From assembly GCA_049670505.1 (NCBI GenBank), contig JBATTK010000013.1, positions 26,619-90,618 on the forward strand: a stretch of DNA of 64,000 nucleotides, in the 5' to 3' direction. A model generated the notes under the pieces. The model ran no database searches. It was given only the letters and a program-made list of their open reading frames with translations, and had not been told where the DNA came from. Each line of letters begins with the position of its first letter. Within the stretch, counting starts at the first letter, position 1. Source of the DNA: JBATTK01 sp049670505. GTDB lineage: Bacteria > Bacteroidota > Bacteroidia > Flavobacteriales > Flavobacteriaceae. The position numbers and the translations under genes were made by a program. This document shows positions 17,512 through 26,754 of this stretch, one piece after another.

Positions 17512-17659
17512 GTGTTAATTAGGGTGTTAAACTGTGTTAATAACTGTAACTATTTAAAAAAAAAATCGTCTATTGTCTGATTGTAAAATTTAGTCATTGA
17601 TAACGCTGTATTTTTATAGTTAATGGTTAGTGTTTAGTATAGCCTATCAATGAAAGAAG

Positions 17660-17690
17660 CCCAGGGCAACTGCCCTGGGTTTTATTTTTT
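17660..17690 (+). terminator. Strong orphan intrinsic terminator
   Basis: CCCAGGGCA (17660-17668) pairs perfectly with TGCCCTGGG (17671-17679) over a two-base loop (AC), followed by a T-rich run (17680-17690). No + strand gene lies within a kilobase upstream. It therefore ends either an unannotated small RNA starting in 17520-17650, or a prematurely stopped leader of the TonB-linked receptor gene at 17896. I find no exact TANNTTTG element in 17512-17650. Confidence 0.7.
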
Positions 17691-17895
17691 AATGCCGCAC
17701 GGTCCACTATCCCTACATACATATGGGCACAAAGATAAATTTTTAAGAAAATTATACCTAGTTGTCCGCTCACCCACAATGGACACAACTTCATTTTACA
17801 AGTTAAAATATGTTAAAAACTACTTAAAGGGTAACATATATCAACTTTCATCGTCTACTAGGTAACATCAATCATCAATCAAAAGCGAACATTAA

Positions 17896-20346
17896 ATGAA
17901 AAAAGTAATCTTACTTTTTGCATGTCTTTTCTGTGGTACAATTTTAGCGAATAATTCCCCTACTATTACAGATTTAAAAATTGGAAAGGTTACCGGCAGG
18001 GTAATCGACAACAGATTGCAGCAAGGAGTGGCCTACGCGGCCATAGTAATCAAGACCCAAGATGGCTCCACTACCCTTACGGGTGGAATTACCGGTGAAG
18101 ACGGTTCTTTTGAAGTAAAAGGTCTCCCTGAAGGGACGCTAATTTTTGAAGTACAGTTTATTGGATATAAAACGTACTCCCAAGAAATAACTATTTCAAA
18201 AAGCAAGCAGAAATTGGATATGGGGGTAATTACGCTGGAAGAAGAGACCGAAGAACTTTCAGAGGTTGAAGTTGTTGCGGAACGTACGACCATAGAACAA
18301 AAAACGGATAGAAAGGTCATTAATGTGGGGAAAGACTTAACTACAGCAGGTCCCACTGCCTCGGATATCATGAACAATATTCCATCGGTAAACGTAGATC
18401 AGCAAACCGGGGAACTTACGCTCAGGGGAAATTCAAACGTTAGGGTCATGGTAGACGGAAAACTGTCCAATGTACCGGTGGCCCAGTTACTGCGGCAGAT
18501 ACCTTCCACCTCTATAAAATCAATTGAACTCATTACCAATCCATCGGCAAAATACAATCCTGAGGGCATGAGCGGACTTATCAACATCATACTTCATAAA
18601 AATGCGAATATTGGGTTTAACGGAAACGTTAATTTAGGGCTTACCGTTGGTATAGAAGCAAAATTCAATAGTTCCATCGATCTAAACTATCGCAATGGAA
18701 AATTTAATCTTTATGGGAATTACGGCAATAACATCGGAAAATACGTAAATGACGGTTTTATCCGTAGGGAAGTAGAAAACTCGGAGCAGTTGTTCGATTT
18801 TTTCAATAACAACAAATCCCATATTTATAAACTTGGGGTCGATTTCTTCCTGAATGAAAAGAACACCATTTCCTTCTTTACCAATCAAAATATCTTTGAT
18901 GGCGAAGGACTTGGCATTACCGATGTAGTTTATAACGAGGACGCTTCTAGAAACACGGTACAATTCTTCAATAACGTAAACGATAATTTAAGTGAGCAAT
19001 ACAATTTTGATTACAAATTGGACTTCAAAAAGGAGGGACACCAAATAGAATTGGAAGTAGATTACAACAGGTTTACAAGCGATGAGGATGCAGATTTCGC
19101 TTCCACGGGAAACACCTTATTTCCAGATTACAAGGATTTTGTGGATACCGAAAGGACACAGACCATAGCCAATCTTGATTATGTAAATCCGCTGGATTCC
19201 ATATCCAAATTGGAAGTTGGAATCGAAGCCAGAATCTTCGAAACCGATGTGGACTACTCCTCAACAGGGCTGTCCTTTAATTCCAATGGGGATTTGATCC
19301 CTACCCCTAGCACGGACTTCATATACGCTATGGATATTTACTCCGCATACGCCACGTTTGGGCAGAATTATAAAAAATGGTCCTACCAAGTAGGGCTACG
19401 GATAGAAGATGTAGAAGTAAAAGCGGATACGAACACCGTTAGGGCATTTACAGATAAATACACCCAACTGTATCCTTCTGCTTTTCTCACCTATTCCCCG
19501 AGCGAAAAAAATCAATTTCAATTAAGTTATAGCAGGCGTGTGGATAGACCGGGCCTACAACAAGTGAATCCTATACGGGAATGGGCCACCCCGTTAATAT
19601 CATCTTTTGGAAACCCCGGCCTGATACCACAATTCACCAACTCTTACGAGACCAATTATACAAGAAGGTTCGAAAAAGGAAGTATTACCGCCGGTGTTTT
19701 TTACAGGACCATTACGGATGAAATCAACAGAGCGGTATACGTAGATCGATTGGATCTGAACAAATTGATCCTGACATTCGACAATTTTGATAGCACTTCG
19801 GCCTATGGCGTAGAAATTTCAACCAATTATAAGCCTACAAAATGGTGGAGTATTAATGGAAGTTTTGATTTCTTTTCCCAGACCCAACGGGGTATCACGG
19901 AAAGTTTGCTCACGGACAATTCCTCTGCCACGGAAGATGACATTGTTGTAGAGGAAGTGGAGGTAGAAAACGCGGCATGGAACCTACGGATGAACAATAG
20001 TTTTACCGTTACAAAAAAATTAACCCTCCAGTTGTTCGCTTTTTACCGAGGTGAAAACCAGAATCTTCAATTTACCGTAGAACCTATGTACTTCATCAAT
20101 ACCGGGGCGCGTTATAGCTTTTTAGAAGGAAAAGGAACTTTCAGTTTAAACTTCAATGACGTCTTCAATACCATGCGTTTTGGATTCAATGGAGATCGCC
20201 CCTTTGCCCAAAACGGTAGGTTTAACTGGGAAAGTCAAAATGTATATGTTGGCCTATCTTATAGATTTGGAAGCGGAAAAAATAGGGCTTCCCAAAGAAA
20301 GCGAAGGGATGACAATACCAAACAAGGTAGTGGCGGAATTTTATAA
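17896..20346 (+). CDS. TonB-dependent outer-membrane beta-barrel receptor
   Basis: An 816-residue outer-membrane protein. Signal peptide (about 1-18), then a carboxypeptidase-regulatory-like domain (about 30-110, GRVIDNRLQQGVAYAAI). A plug follows (about 135-220, DIMNNIPSVNVDQQTGEL and LITNPSAKYNPEGM). A large C-terminal barrel of the OMP_b-brl_3 type ends in GLSYRFG. No SusD partner lies beside it, so it is not a classical polysaccharide utilisation locus. Such receptors often import metals, cofactors or peptides, but the substrate is unknown here. A strong terminator follows at 20414. Confidence 0.9.
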   Translation: MKKVILLFACLFCGTILANNSPTITDLKIGKVTGRVIDNRLQQGVAYAAIVIKTQDGSTTLTGGITGEDGSFEVKGLPEGTLIFEVQFIGYKTYSQEITISKSKQKLDMGVITLEEETEELSEVEVVAERTTIEQKTDRKVINVGKDLTTAGPTASDIMNNIPSVNVDQQTGELTLRGNSNVRVMVDGKLSNVPVAQLLRQIPSTSIKSIELITNPSAKYNPEGMSGLINIILHKNANIGFNGNVNLGLTVGIEAKFNSSIDLNYRNGKFNLYGNYGNNIGKYVNDGFIRREVENSEQLFDFFNNNKSHIYKLGVDFFLNEKNTISFFTNQNIFDGEGLGITDVVYNEDASRNTVQFFNNVNDNLSEQYNFDYKLDFKKEGHQIELEVDYNRFTSDEDADFASTGNTLFPDYKDFVDTERTQTIANLDYVNPLDSISKLEVGIEARIFETDVDYSSTGLSFNSNGDLIPTPSTDFIYAMDIYSAYATFGQNYKKWSYQVGLRIEDVEVKADTNTVRAFTDKYTQLYPSAFLTYSPSEKNQFQLSYSRRVDRPGLQQVNPIREWATPLISSFGNPGLIPQFTNSYETNYTRRFEKGSITAGVFYRTITDEINRAVYVDRLDLNKLILTFDNFDSTSAYGVEISTNYKPTKWWSINGSFDFFSQTQRGITESLLTDNSSATEDDIVVEEVEVENAAWNLRMNNSFTVTKKLTLQLFAFYRGENQNLQFTVEPMYFINTGARYSFLEGKGTFSLNFNDVFNTMRFGFNGDRPFAQNGRFNWESQNVYVGLSYRFGSGKNRASQRKRRDDNTKQGSGGIL

Positions 20347-20413
20347 ATTTCCTATATTGATAAGTTCGTTACGTAGCGGGTTGGTTGGTTCTCTCTATGG
20401 ACTTATCAATATG

Positions 20414-20441
20414 AAAGCCCTGACGGCAGCGTCAGGGCTTT
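20414..20441. terminator. Bidirectional terminator
   Basis: AAAGCCCTGAC (20414-20424) pairs with GTCAGGGCTTT (20431-20441), an 11-bp perfect stem with a six-base loop, flanked by A and T runs. It separates the receptor gene from the convergent PNPOx-like gene and can serve both. Confidence 0.85.
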
Positions 20442-20460
20442 ACTTTTAAAAATTTGTTTT

Positions 20461-21003
20461 TTATTCCAAAATCCCGGTTGGGTGACCATCCAAGCTTATC
20501 GTATTTTTGTCTTGCCTATAGGCTACCAATTTATCATCACCCTGTTTTTCCGCCCAAGATATCAAATCTTCACGTTGTCCCTTAAAATTCATATAGGGAA
20601 CACCCATGCCACAGGAAATTTGCACTAAATCTATTTCCATATCTACCAACTGCCTACTTCCCACTATCTCGGGAAACAAATGGATATGTGCCGCCCAGAA
20701 CGGGTCTCTTTTATGATAGGCTTTTGCTTTACCATATAAGCGAAGTATCTTAGGTTTTCCCTCAAAAGCACAAAACATAATGGTTATCCGATTATCGTAT
20801 TGTAGATGTGTCGCCGTTTCGTTACCACTGCCGGTAAGGTTCAGCCAAACTACCCTATTGTCATTTATCACTCTAAGGGAGTCCATTCCTTTGGGAGATA
20901 GATTTACTCGGCCATCCTGCATAGCGGTAGCCGTGAAAAACAGCTTTTGGGCAGTGATGAAATCGATTAACGCCGGAGTTAATTTTTCCAAACGTTTTCC
21001 CAT
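20461..21003 (-). CDS. Pyridoxamine 5'-phosphate oxidase-like flavin-binding protein
   Basis: A 180-residue PNPOx-like split-barrel protein. It shows KLFFTATAMQDGRVNLSPKG, DNRVVWLNLTGSGNET and DNRITIMFCAFEGKP, the usual flavin-binding strands of this family. These proteins bind FMN, F420 or haem. The substrate is unknown. It lies 24 bases downstream of the KASIII gene and may share its transcript. Confidence 0.82.
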   Translation of the reverse strand: MGKRLEKLTPALIDFITAQKLFFTATAMQDGRVNLSPKGMDSLRVINDNRVVWLNLTGSGNETATHLQYDNRITIMFCAFEGKPKILRLYGKAKAYHKRDPFWAAHIHLFPEIVGSRQLVDMEIDLVQISCGMGVPYMNFKGQREDLISWAEKQGDDKLVAYRQDKNTISLDGHPTGILE

Positions 21004-21027
21004 GTTTCAAAAAGTGTTTAAGTTACC

Positions 21028-22038
21028 TTACCATCTTATGATAGCGCTGCCCCATGTGAATCCGCTGCCAAAGGCCGCAAGTACCACAAGGTCGCCTTCT
21101 TTGATTTTCCCCAGTTCCCATGCCTCCGTAAGTGCAATGGGTATGGATGCGGCCGTAGTATTGCCATAATTCATGATATTGTTGAACACCTGATCGTCTC
21201 CTAGACCGAATTTCTTTTGTACAAACTGTGAAATTCGCAAATTGGCCTGATGAGGAATCAACATATTAATATTGGCGGGTGTTAGACCATTGGCCTGTAG
21301 CCCTTCCATAATCACCTCGCTAAACCGGACTACGGCATTTTTAAACACGAACTGACCGTTCATATAGGGAAAATAGGATACATCATCCGGGTCATTATCT
21401 CTGATGATATCGTTTACCCATCGCTTGCCCATTCCGGGAGCGATCAAGGAAAGTTCTTCGGCATGTTGTCCTTCCGAATGCAAATGTGTGGATAGGATAC
21501 CTTTGGTCTCATCGTCCTCCCTGGTCAGTACCGCTGCTCCTGCGCCATCGCCAAAGATAACGGAGACGCCCCTTCCCCTGGTAGTCATATCCAATCCGTG
21601 CGAATGCAGTTCTGAGCCTATGACCAGTATATTCTTATACATTCCACTCTTAATATACTGGTCCGCTACGGATATACCGTATACAAAACCGGAACATTGG
21701 TTCCTTACGTCCAAGGCACCCACGGTTTTAATACCCAGATCTCGTTGTACCAAAACACCAGGGCCAGGAAAATAATAATCGGGACTTAAGGTGGCAAAGA
21801 CAATAAAATCAATATCATCTTTGTCAATATCGGCCCTTTCTATGGCTATTTTGGCAGCTTTTACGGCCATAGTCGTAGTTGTTTCGCCGCTACCTTTTAC
21901 CACGTGCCTGCGTTCCTTTATACCGGTACGTTCCTGAATCCAGGCATCACTGGTTTCCATGACTTTGGATAACTCATCATTGGTCACCACATTTTCGGGT
22001 ACATAATAGCCTAATCCAGTAATTTTTGAGTTGTACAT
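21028..22038 (-). CDS. Beta-ketoacyl-ACP synthase III family protein
   Basis: A 336-residue thiolase-fold enzyme of the FabH (KASIII) family, which condenses acyl-CoA with malonyl-ACP. The catalytic triad is visible: Cys115 in RNQCSGF, His263 in IPHQAN and Asn293 in YGNTTAAS. It has GDGAGAAVL at about 163-171. Whether it starts fatty-acid synthesis or makes a special product is open: it does not lie beside plsX/rpmF, where housekeeping fabH is usually found. A separate FabH elsewhere in the genome is likely. Confidence 0.9.
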   Translation of the reverse strand: MYNSKITGLGYYVPENVVTNDELSKVMETSDAWIQERTGIKERRHVVKGSGETTTTMAVKAAKIAIERADIDKDDIDFIVFATLSPDYYFPGPGVLVQRDLGIKTVGALDVRNQCSGFVYGISVADQYIKSGMYKNILVIGSELHSHGLDMTTRGRGVSVIFGDGAGAAVLTREDDETKGILSTHLHSEGQHAEELSLIAPGMGKRWVNDIIRDNDPDDVSYFPYMNGQFVFKNAVVRFSEVIMEGLQANGLTPANINMLIPHQANLRISQFVQKKFGLGDDQVFNNIMNYGNTTAASIPIALTEAWELGKIKEGDLVVLAAFGSGFTWGSAIIRW

Positions 22039-22125
22039 GTTTTTTGGAGGTTCTTTAAATGTTGGTTTTGCTAAAACTAATATAGGTAAAAAATGCCAGA
22101 TGCATTTAAATGGATATGAGGCGAC

Positions 22126-23436
22126 CTAGGCAAGATACTTCCTAAAATTATTGACCTCGACCTTTGCTTTTAAATCATGGAGAAGATTGTATAGACCAAA
22201 AAAGGTCCTATTGATATAAAGAAAATGTTTTGACCCTCTATTTCCGTTCATTTTGCGTATTTGGTCATCTTTTGCATAGCGTTCACTTAAATCGGCTATT
22301 CTTGTCCAAAAATCATCTGCACCAAAATCAAAATGCACCTCATTGAACGGCGAAGTGAATAGGGTCAACATTTCTTTGAAAAGGGCTTTGAAAAATTTTA
22401 GCTCTTCGGGAGAATCGGTCGGATTCAATATCTCCAGTTCATATAATTTTTCCATGAAAACCGCATCGTTCTCAATGTTTTCACGTTTTGCCAGTTCAAA
22501 ATAGGGAACATAAAATTCATCGGGAACTTCTTTGATACAACCAAAATCTATGGCAATCAAAGTTTCGGTATCGCTCACCAAAAAATTACCGGGATGGGGA
22601 TCGGCGTGTACTTTACGAAGACCGTGCATTTGAAACATATAAAAGTCCCATAGTGCCTGTCCCAACTTGTTGCCCAAAGCGGGGTTAAAATCAGTTCTTG
22701 TAAATTCGCTTAGATGCTGGCCATGCATCCAGTCCATAGTAATGATACGCTCACTGGAAAGTTCCTCGTAGTATTTTGGAAACTCCATATTTGGAATTAC
22801 TTCACAAGCTTCCGTTATTTCGGTACTTTGCGCTATTTCTAAAATGTAATTGGTCTCTTCAATAAGCTTGTCCTCTACTTCTTTGAAATATTTATCGGAA
22901 TCTTTTCCCTGGATATTTAACATCCGTATAGCAATAGGTTTCACTATGGCAAGATCGCTGCTGATACTCTGTGCCACACCCGGATACTGAATTTTAACTG
23001 CCAGGGATTTACCGTCTTTGGTAGCCTTATGTACTTGTCCTATACTCGCTGCATTAATGGAGTCGCGCTCAAACGTATCGTATATCTCTTCCGGATATTT
23101 TCCCAAATATTTCTTGAAGGTCTTACGGACCAAAGGTGCTGATAAAGGGGGTACGGAAAACTGGGATAGGGAAAATTTTTCTACATAGGCCCTTGGGAGA
23201 AGGTTTTTTTCCATGCTCAGCATTTGGGCCACTTTCAGCGCGCTTCCCTTTAGACTCTTTAACCCATCATAGATATCTTCGGCATTGTCCTCATTAAGTT
23301 CATCCTTGGTAAGATCGGGGTTAACCAATTTCTTTCCATAATATTTTACATAGTTTCCTCCTATTTTAACACCAGTCTTTACCAATTTACCGGCACGCTC
23401 TATTTTTCCCGTAGGAATTTTGTCAAGTGTTTTCAT
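22126..23436 (-). CDS. ABC1/AarF/UbiB atypical kinase
   Basis: A 436-residue protein of the ABC1 (UbiB/COQ8) atypical kinase family, with the invariant HADPHPGNF and IDFGCIKEV catalytic motifs. The Ala-rich loop reads AASIGQVHKA (about 129-138). The KxGQ signature is present in altered form as KVAQMLS (68-74), with Ala in place of Gly. Family members support quinone or lipid homeostasis as ATPases. It is paired with a TetR gene 40 bases upstream (transcriptionally); the pair is common in Flavobacteria. Confidence 0.88.
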   Translation of the reverse strand: MKTLDKIPTGKIERAGKLVKTGVKIGGNYVKYYGKKLVNPDLTKDELNEDNAEDIYDGLKSLKGSALKVAQMLSMEKNLLPRAYVEKFSLSQFSVPPLSAPLVRKTFKKYLGKYPEEIYDTFERDSINAASIGQVHKATKDGKSLAVKIQYPGVAQSISSDLAIVKPIAIRMLNIQGKDSDKYFKEVEDKLIEETNYILEIAQSTEITEACEVIPNMEFPKYYEELSSERIITMDWMHGQHLSEFTRTDFNPALGNKLGQALWDFYMFQMHGLRKVHADPHPGNFLVSDTETLIAIDFGCIKEVPDEFYVPYFELAKRENIENDAVFMEKLYELEILNPTDSPEELKFFKALFKEMLTLFTSPFNEVHFDFGADDFWTRIADLSERYAKDDQIRKMNGNRGSKHFLYINRTFFGLYNLLHDLKAKVEVNNFRKYLA

Positions 23437-23476
23437 TTAATGGGAAATATGATTGTAAATATTCAACTTAATAGTA

Positions 23477-24136
23477 TTAAGAGAGGTTCTCCTTGTAAAG
23501 GAACTTTCCAAAATCAATAATACTCTCCAAGGGAGTATTGTCAAAAACATCGAAAATAGTTTTAACTGATTTTTCTATGGCCAGATCCGTCTTCTCGAAT
23601 CCAGCGGAAGAATCCTCCATCCAAAATTTGAGCAGGAATAAAAACTGGAGCCAAGCGCCTTCGGAAAATAGTTTAGGATTGTGCTTCGTAATCTTTAGGG
23701 ATTTCTCACTATTACCGTCTTCTATCAATTCTGTTGCAAAACCCTTGAAATGCCCTCTAAAACCTTTCAGCTGTTCCAAGTTCTTTAGCATATTCCTATG
23801 TTCCTGCAAAGCGAAAAGCACATAGCTCCTATTCAATGACAGTAGTTCAAAAAAGGAAAAGAAAAAAGTGAGCATTTTATCCTTATTGGAGAATCCATCG
23901 AATTCGGCATTTTTGTGGATGAGCGCTTCCGTGTTGGTGTAAAACTTGTTCCAAATGGCCTTTTGCAAACCATCTACAGAACCGAAATGACCATAAAAGT
24001 CTTCTTCCTTGATTTTGTTCGACTTACAGAACTTGTAAATGGATTTGGGTACCGTTTCATGCTCCAGTACATAGTCCATGTACATGTCTATGATTATATC
24101 ATCCGTAATTTTCTTGGTATTTGATTTTACTGCCAT
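23477..24136 (-). CDS. TetR/AcrR family transcriptional regulator
   Basis: A 219-residue TetR-type regulator. The N-terminal helix-turn-helix is degenerate but placed as expected (KFCKSNKIKEEDFYGHFGSVDGLQKAIW). The C-terminal ligand-binding part is long and alpha-helical. It is the first gene of a two-gene unit with the ABC1 kinase. A palindrome at 24147-24162 overlapping its own -7 box suggests autoregulation. Confidence 0.8.
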   Translation of the reverse strand: MAVKSNTKKITDDIIIDMYMDYVLEHETVPKSIYKFCKSNKIKEEDFYGHFGSVDGLQKAIWNKFYTNTEALIHKNAEFDGFSNKDKMLTFFFSFFELLSLNRSYVLFALQEHRNMLKNLEQLKGFRGHFKGFATELIEDGNSEKSLKITKHNPKLFSEGAWLQFLFLLKFWMEDSSAGFEKTDLAIEKSVKTIFDVFDNTPLESIIDFGKFLYKENLS

Positions 24137-24146
24137 CTTGTAAAAA

Positions 24147-24165
24147 TTTTGTTAAAACAAAAATA
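24147..24165 (-). promoter_or_regulatory. tetR promoter and probable operator
   Basis: A TATTTTTG -7 box on the minus strand (24158-24165) is overlapped by the palindrome TTTTGTT-AA-AACAAAA (24147-24162). A wider TTGTA/TACAA pair lies at 24138-24142 and 24164-24168. An operator covering the promoter is the usual design for an autoregulated TetR gene. Confidence 0.45.
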
Positions 24166-24596
24166 CAATTCTATAAACAAAAATGTGTTAATACTATACA
24201 AATTAATCTCTAAAATCAAAACGTGCTTCCCAAGTAGAAAGCACGTTTTCAACAACCTAACCAATAAATAAACAAACTTATTACAGAATAATACTTAGTC
24301 ATAGCAATTTTTTTCTGTAATGATTAGGACAAAAATACTTAATGTTTAATGAAATAAAAAATAAATTAAACAAAAAATATGTTAATGTTTTAACCGGTAG
24401 CTTTTGGCGCGTACATTAAGGAACTCTTCTAGAATTATTCTTTCCCGCTTTCTGGCAGGTAGATCGCACTCTATTGAAACTAAAGTTTGGTTGCAAACAA
24501 CAACTCCAGACAAGTTCAAGGTGTCAGTTTGTCATTTCAACACATATTGGTATTTTTTTTGACATTAGGATAAAGAACAATAAAATCTTTTAACAT
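24166..24596. other. Long gap upstream of htpG with hairpins
   Basis: No gene. One perfect 11-bp stem, AAAACGTGCTT (24218-24228) with AAGCACGTTTT (24239-24249), looks like an intrinsic terminator but has no gene to end. A second inverted pair is ATTACAGAA (24280-24288) and TTCTGTAAT (24313-24321). Nearer htpG is a direct repeat TGTCA-GTT-TGTCA (24522-24534). No TANNTTTG element is visible before htpG. Confidence 0.5.
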
Positions 24597-26483
24597 ATGG
24601 CGACAGGAAAAATTAATGTTTCCGTTGAAAACATATTTCCACTTATTAAAAAATTCTTGTATAGTGATCATGAAATATTTCTTCGGGAGCTCATATCCAA
24701 TGCTACGGATGCAACCCTTAAATTAAAACACATTACTTCCATAGGAGAAGCCAAAGTGGATTATGGGAACCCCATAATCGAAGTAAAAGTCGATAAGGAA
24801 GCGAAAAAAATCCATATCATCGATCAAGGTATCGGGATGACGGAGGAAGAAGTAAAAAAGTATATCAACGAAGTTGCTTTTTCCGGTGCAGAGGAATTTT
24901 TGAACAAATATGAGGATGGTGCCAAGGAGTCCGGAATTATAGGACATTTTGGACTTGGTTTCTATTCAGCCTTTATGGTTGCGGAAAAGGTCGAAATCAT
25001 CACCAAAAGCTATACCGATGAACCTGCGGCCCATTGGTCTTGTGATGGATCTCCAAAATTCACCTTAAAGAAAGGAAAGAAAGAAGAGAGGGGTACAGAG
25101 ATTATCCTACATATCGCCGAGGATTCTACCGAGTTTTTAGAAGAGAACAGAATCAGTGAACTCTTAAGCAAGTATAATAAGTTTATGCCTATACCTATAA
25201 GGTTCGGTACAAAGACAGAAACATTGCCCAAACCGGAAGGTGCCAAGGAAGATGAACCTGCGCCTACACAAGAGGTAGATAATATTATAAACAATCCTAA
25301 CCCGGCGTGGACCAAGCAGCCAACGGACTTAGAGGATGAAGATTATAAGGGGTTTTATAGGGAGTTATATCCCATGCAGTTCGAGGAACCACTGTTTCAT
25401 ATCCATTTGAATGTGGACTATCCTTTTAACCTGACCGGAATTCTTTATTTCCCTAAACTAACGAACGACCTTAACATTCAAAAAGATCGTATACAACTCT
25501 ATCAGAATCAGGTTTTTGTGACGGATAATGTGGAAGGCATCGTTCCCGAATTTTTAACGATGTTAAGAGGGGTCATAGATTCTCCGGATATTCCATTGAA
25601 TGTTTCCAGATCGTATTTGCAGGCCGATGGTGCCGTAAAGAAAATATCATCCTATATTACAAGAAAAGTCGCCGATAAATTGACTTCTCTTTTCAAGAAT
25701 AATCGGGAAGATTTTGAAGCTAAATGGAACGATATTAAAATAGTGATAGAATATGGGATGCTTTCCGAGGATAAGTTCTTTGAAAAAGCTGACAAATTTG
25801 CACTTTACCCAACGGTAGATGGCACATACTACACTTTTGAGGAATTACAAGAGAAAATAAAGGATACCCAGACCGATACCGATGATAAGCTAGTTGTCCT
25901 TTATGCCTCCGATGCCGAAGCTCAGCACAGTTATATTGAGGCGGCAAAGGCCAAAGGATATGAGGTACTGTTATTGAATTCACCTATTATATCGCACCTA
26001 ATGCAAAAATTGGAAACCTCCAAGGAGAAGTTATCCTTTGCAAGGGTAGATGCCGACCATTTGGACAACCTTATAAAAAAAGAAGACACCCAGATTTCAA
26101 AATTATCCGACGAGGAGAAAGAGGGCTTAAAGGCTAATTTGGAAGAAGTCATCAAGGATAAGGGATATACCATACAATTGGAAGCCATGGACAGTAATGC
26201 CTCTCCTTTTATTATTACCGAACCCGAATTTATGAGGCGTATGAAGGAAATGCAACAGACCGGTGGCGGCGGTATGTTCGGAATGGGTAATATGCCGGAG
26301 ATGTACAACCTCATCGTAAATACCAACCATGAATTGGTAGGAGAGATCCTGAGCACCAAGACTGCAAAGAAACGGGAACGCTTGATTAATCAATCGCTAG
26401 ATCTGGCACGTTTGTCCAAAGGCTTACTGAAGGGTGAAGCGCTTACGGAATTTATTAAACGTAGCTACGAAATGGTGAAATAA
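24597..26483 (+). CDS. htpG: Molecular chaperone HtpG (bacterial Hsp90)
   Basis: A 628-residue Hsp90 ATPase chaperone. The GHKL ATP site shows FLRELISNATDA (E31, N35, D38), IDQGIGM and GHFGLGFYSAF. The middle domain holds the catalytic-loop arginine region (NVSRSYLQ). The C-terminal dimerisation domain carries a short Gly/Met-rich stretch (QTGGGGMFGMG), frequent in Bacteroidetes homologues. It acts in the cytosol under heat and oxidative stress. It is monocistronic, with a terminator at 26508. Confidence 0.97.
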   Translation: MATGKINVSVENIFPLIKKFLYSDHEIFLRELISNATDATLKLKHITSIGEAKVDYGNPIIEVKVDKEAKKIHIIDQGIGMTEEEVKKYINEVAFSGAEEFLNKYEDGAKESGIIGHFGLGFYSAFMVAEKVEIITKSYTDEPAAHWSCDGSPKFTLKKGKKEERGTEIILHIAEDSTEFLEENRISELLSKYNKFMPIPIRFGTKTETLPKPEGAKEDEPAPTQEVDNIINNPNPAWTKQPTDLEDEDYKGFYRELYPMQFEEPLFHIHLNVDYPFNLTGILYFPKLTNDLNIQKDRIQLYQNQVFVTDNVEGIVPEFLTMLRGVIDSPDIPLNVSRSYLQADGAVKKISSYITRKVADKLTSLFKNNREDFEAKWNDIKIVIEYGMLSEDKFFEKADKFALYPTVDGTYYTFEELQEKIKDTQTDTDDKLVVLYASDAEAQHSYIEAAKAKGYEVLLLNSPIISHLMQKLETSKEKLSFARVDADHLDNLIKKEDTQISKLSDEEKEGLKANLEEVIKDKGYTIQLEAMDSNASPFIITEPEFMRRMKEMQQTGGGGMFGMGNMPEMYNLIVNTNHELVGEILSTKTAKKRERLINQSLDLARLSKGLLKGEALTEFIKRSYEMVK

Positions 26484-26507
26484 GTTAATCGGTATACTAT
26501 TTTAAAT

Positions 26508-26539
26508 AAAAGGGGTCGGCTTTTCAGCTTGCCCCTTTT
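26508..26539 (+). terminator. htpG terminator
   Basis: AAAAGGGG (26508-26515) pairs with CCCCTTTT (26532-26539), with further partial pairing (GGC with GC) in the loop. It lies 25 bases after the htpG stop. The rest of the gap to 26754 shows nothing clear. Confidence 0.75.
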
Positions 26540-26754
26540 GTTATTATACCTGTTTTGTACACTATCCTCGTTCTTTGAACAACAAAATGGCATGTGCTAT
26601 TTTTGGAGTTGTTTTTCGGGTAAAAAAAGCATCTGTTAGTATTTCCAAACGCATCTTGACACCTCCTCTTCCATTTCGATTAATGTATTAGGTATATGGG
26701 TCTGCTTATCCTTGACGATGGAACAGTTTCACCGCTGATAAAAAAGAGATCGGA

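Noticed and set aside
17650..17865. 71-codon open frame downstream of 17650
   Set aside because: It runs through the strong terminator stem and then AT-rich DNA; at most the first codons could be a leader peptide.
17896..20346. Polysaccharide utilisation locus
   Set aside because: The receptor has no SusD partner and no glycoside hydrolase, sulfatase or lyase gene nearby.
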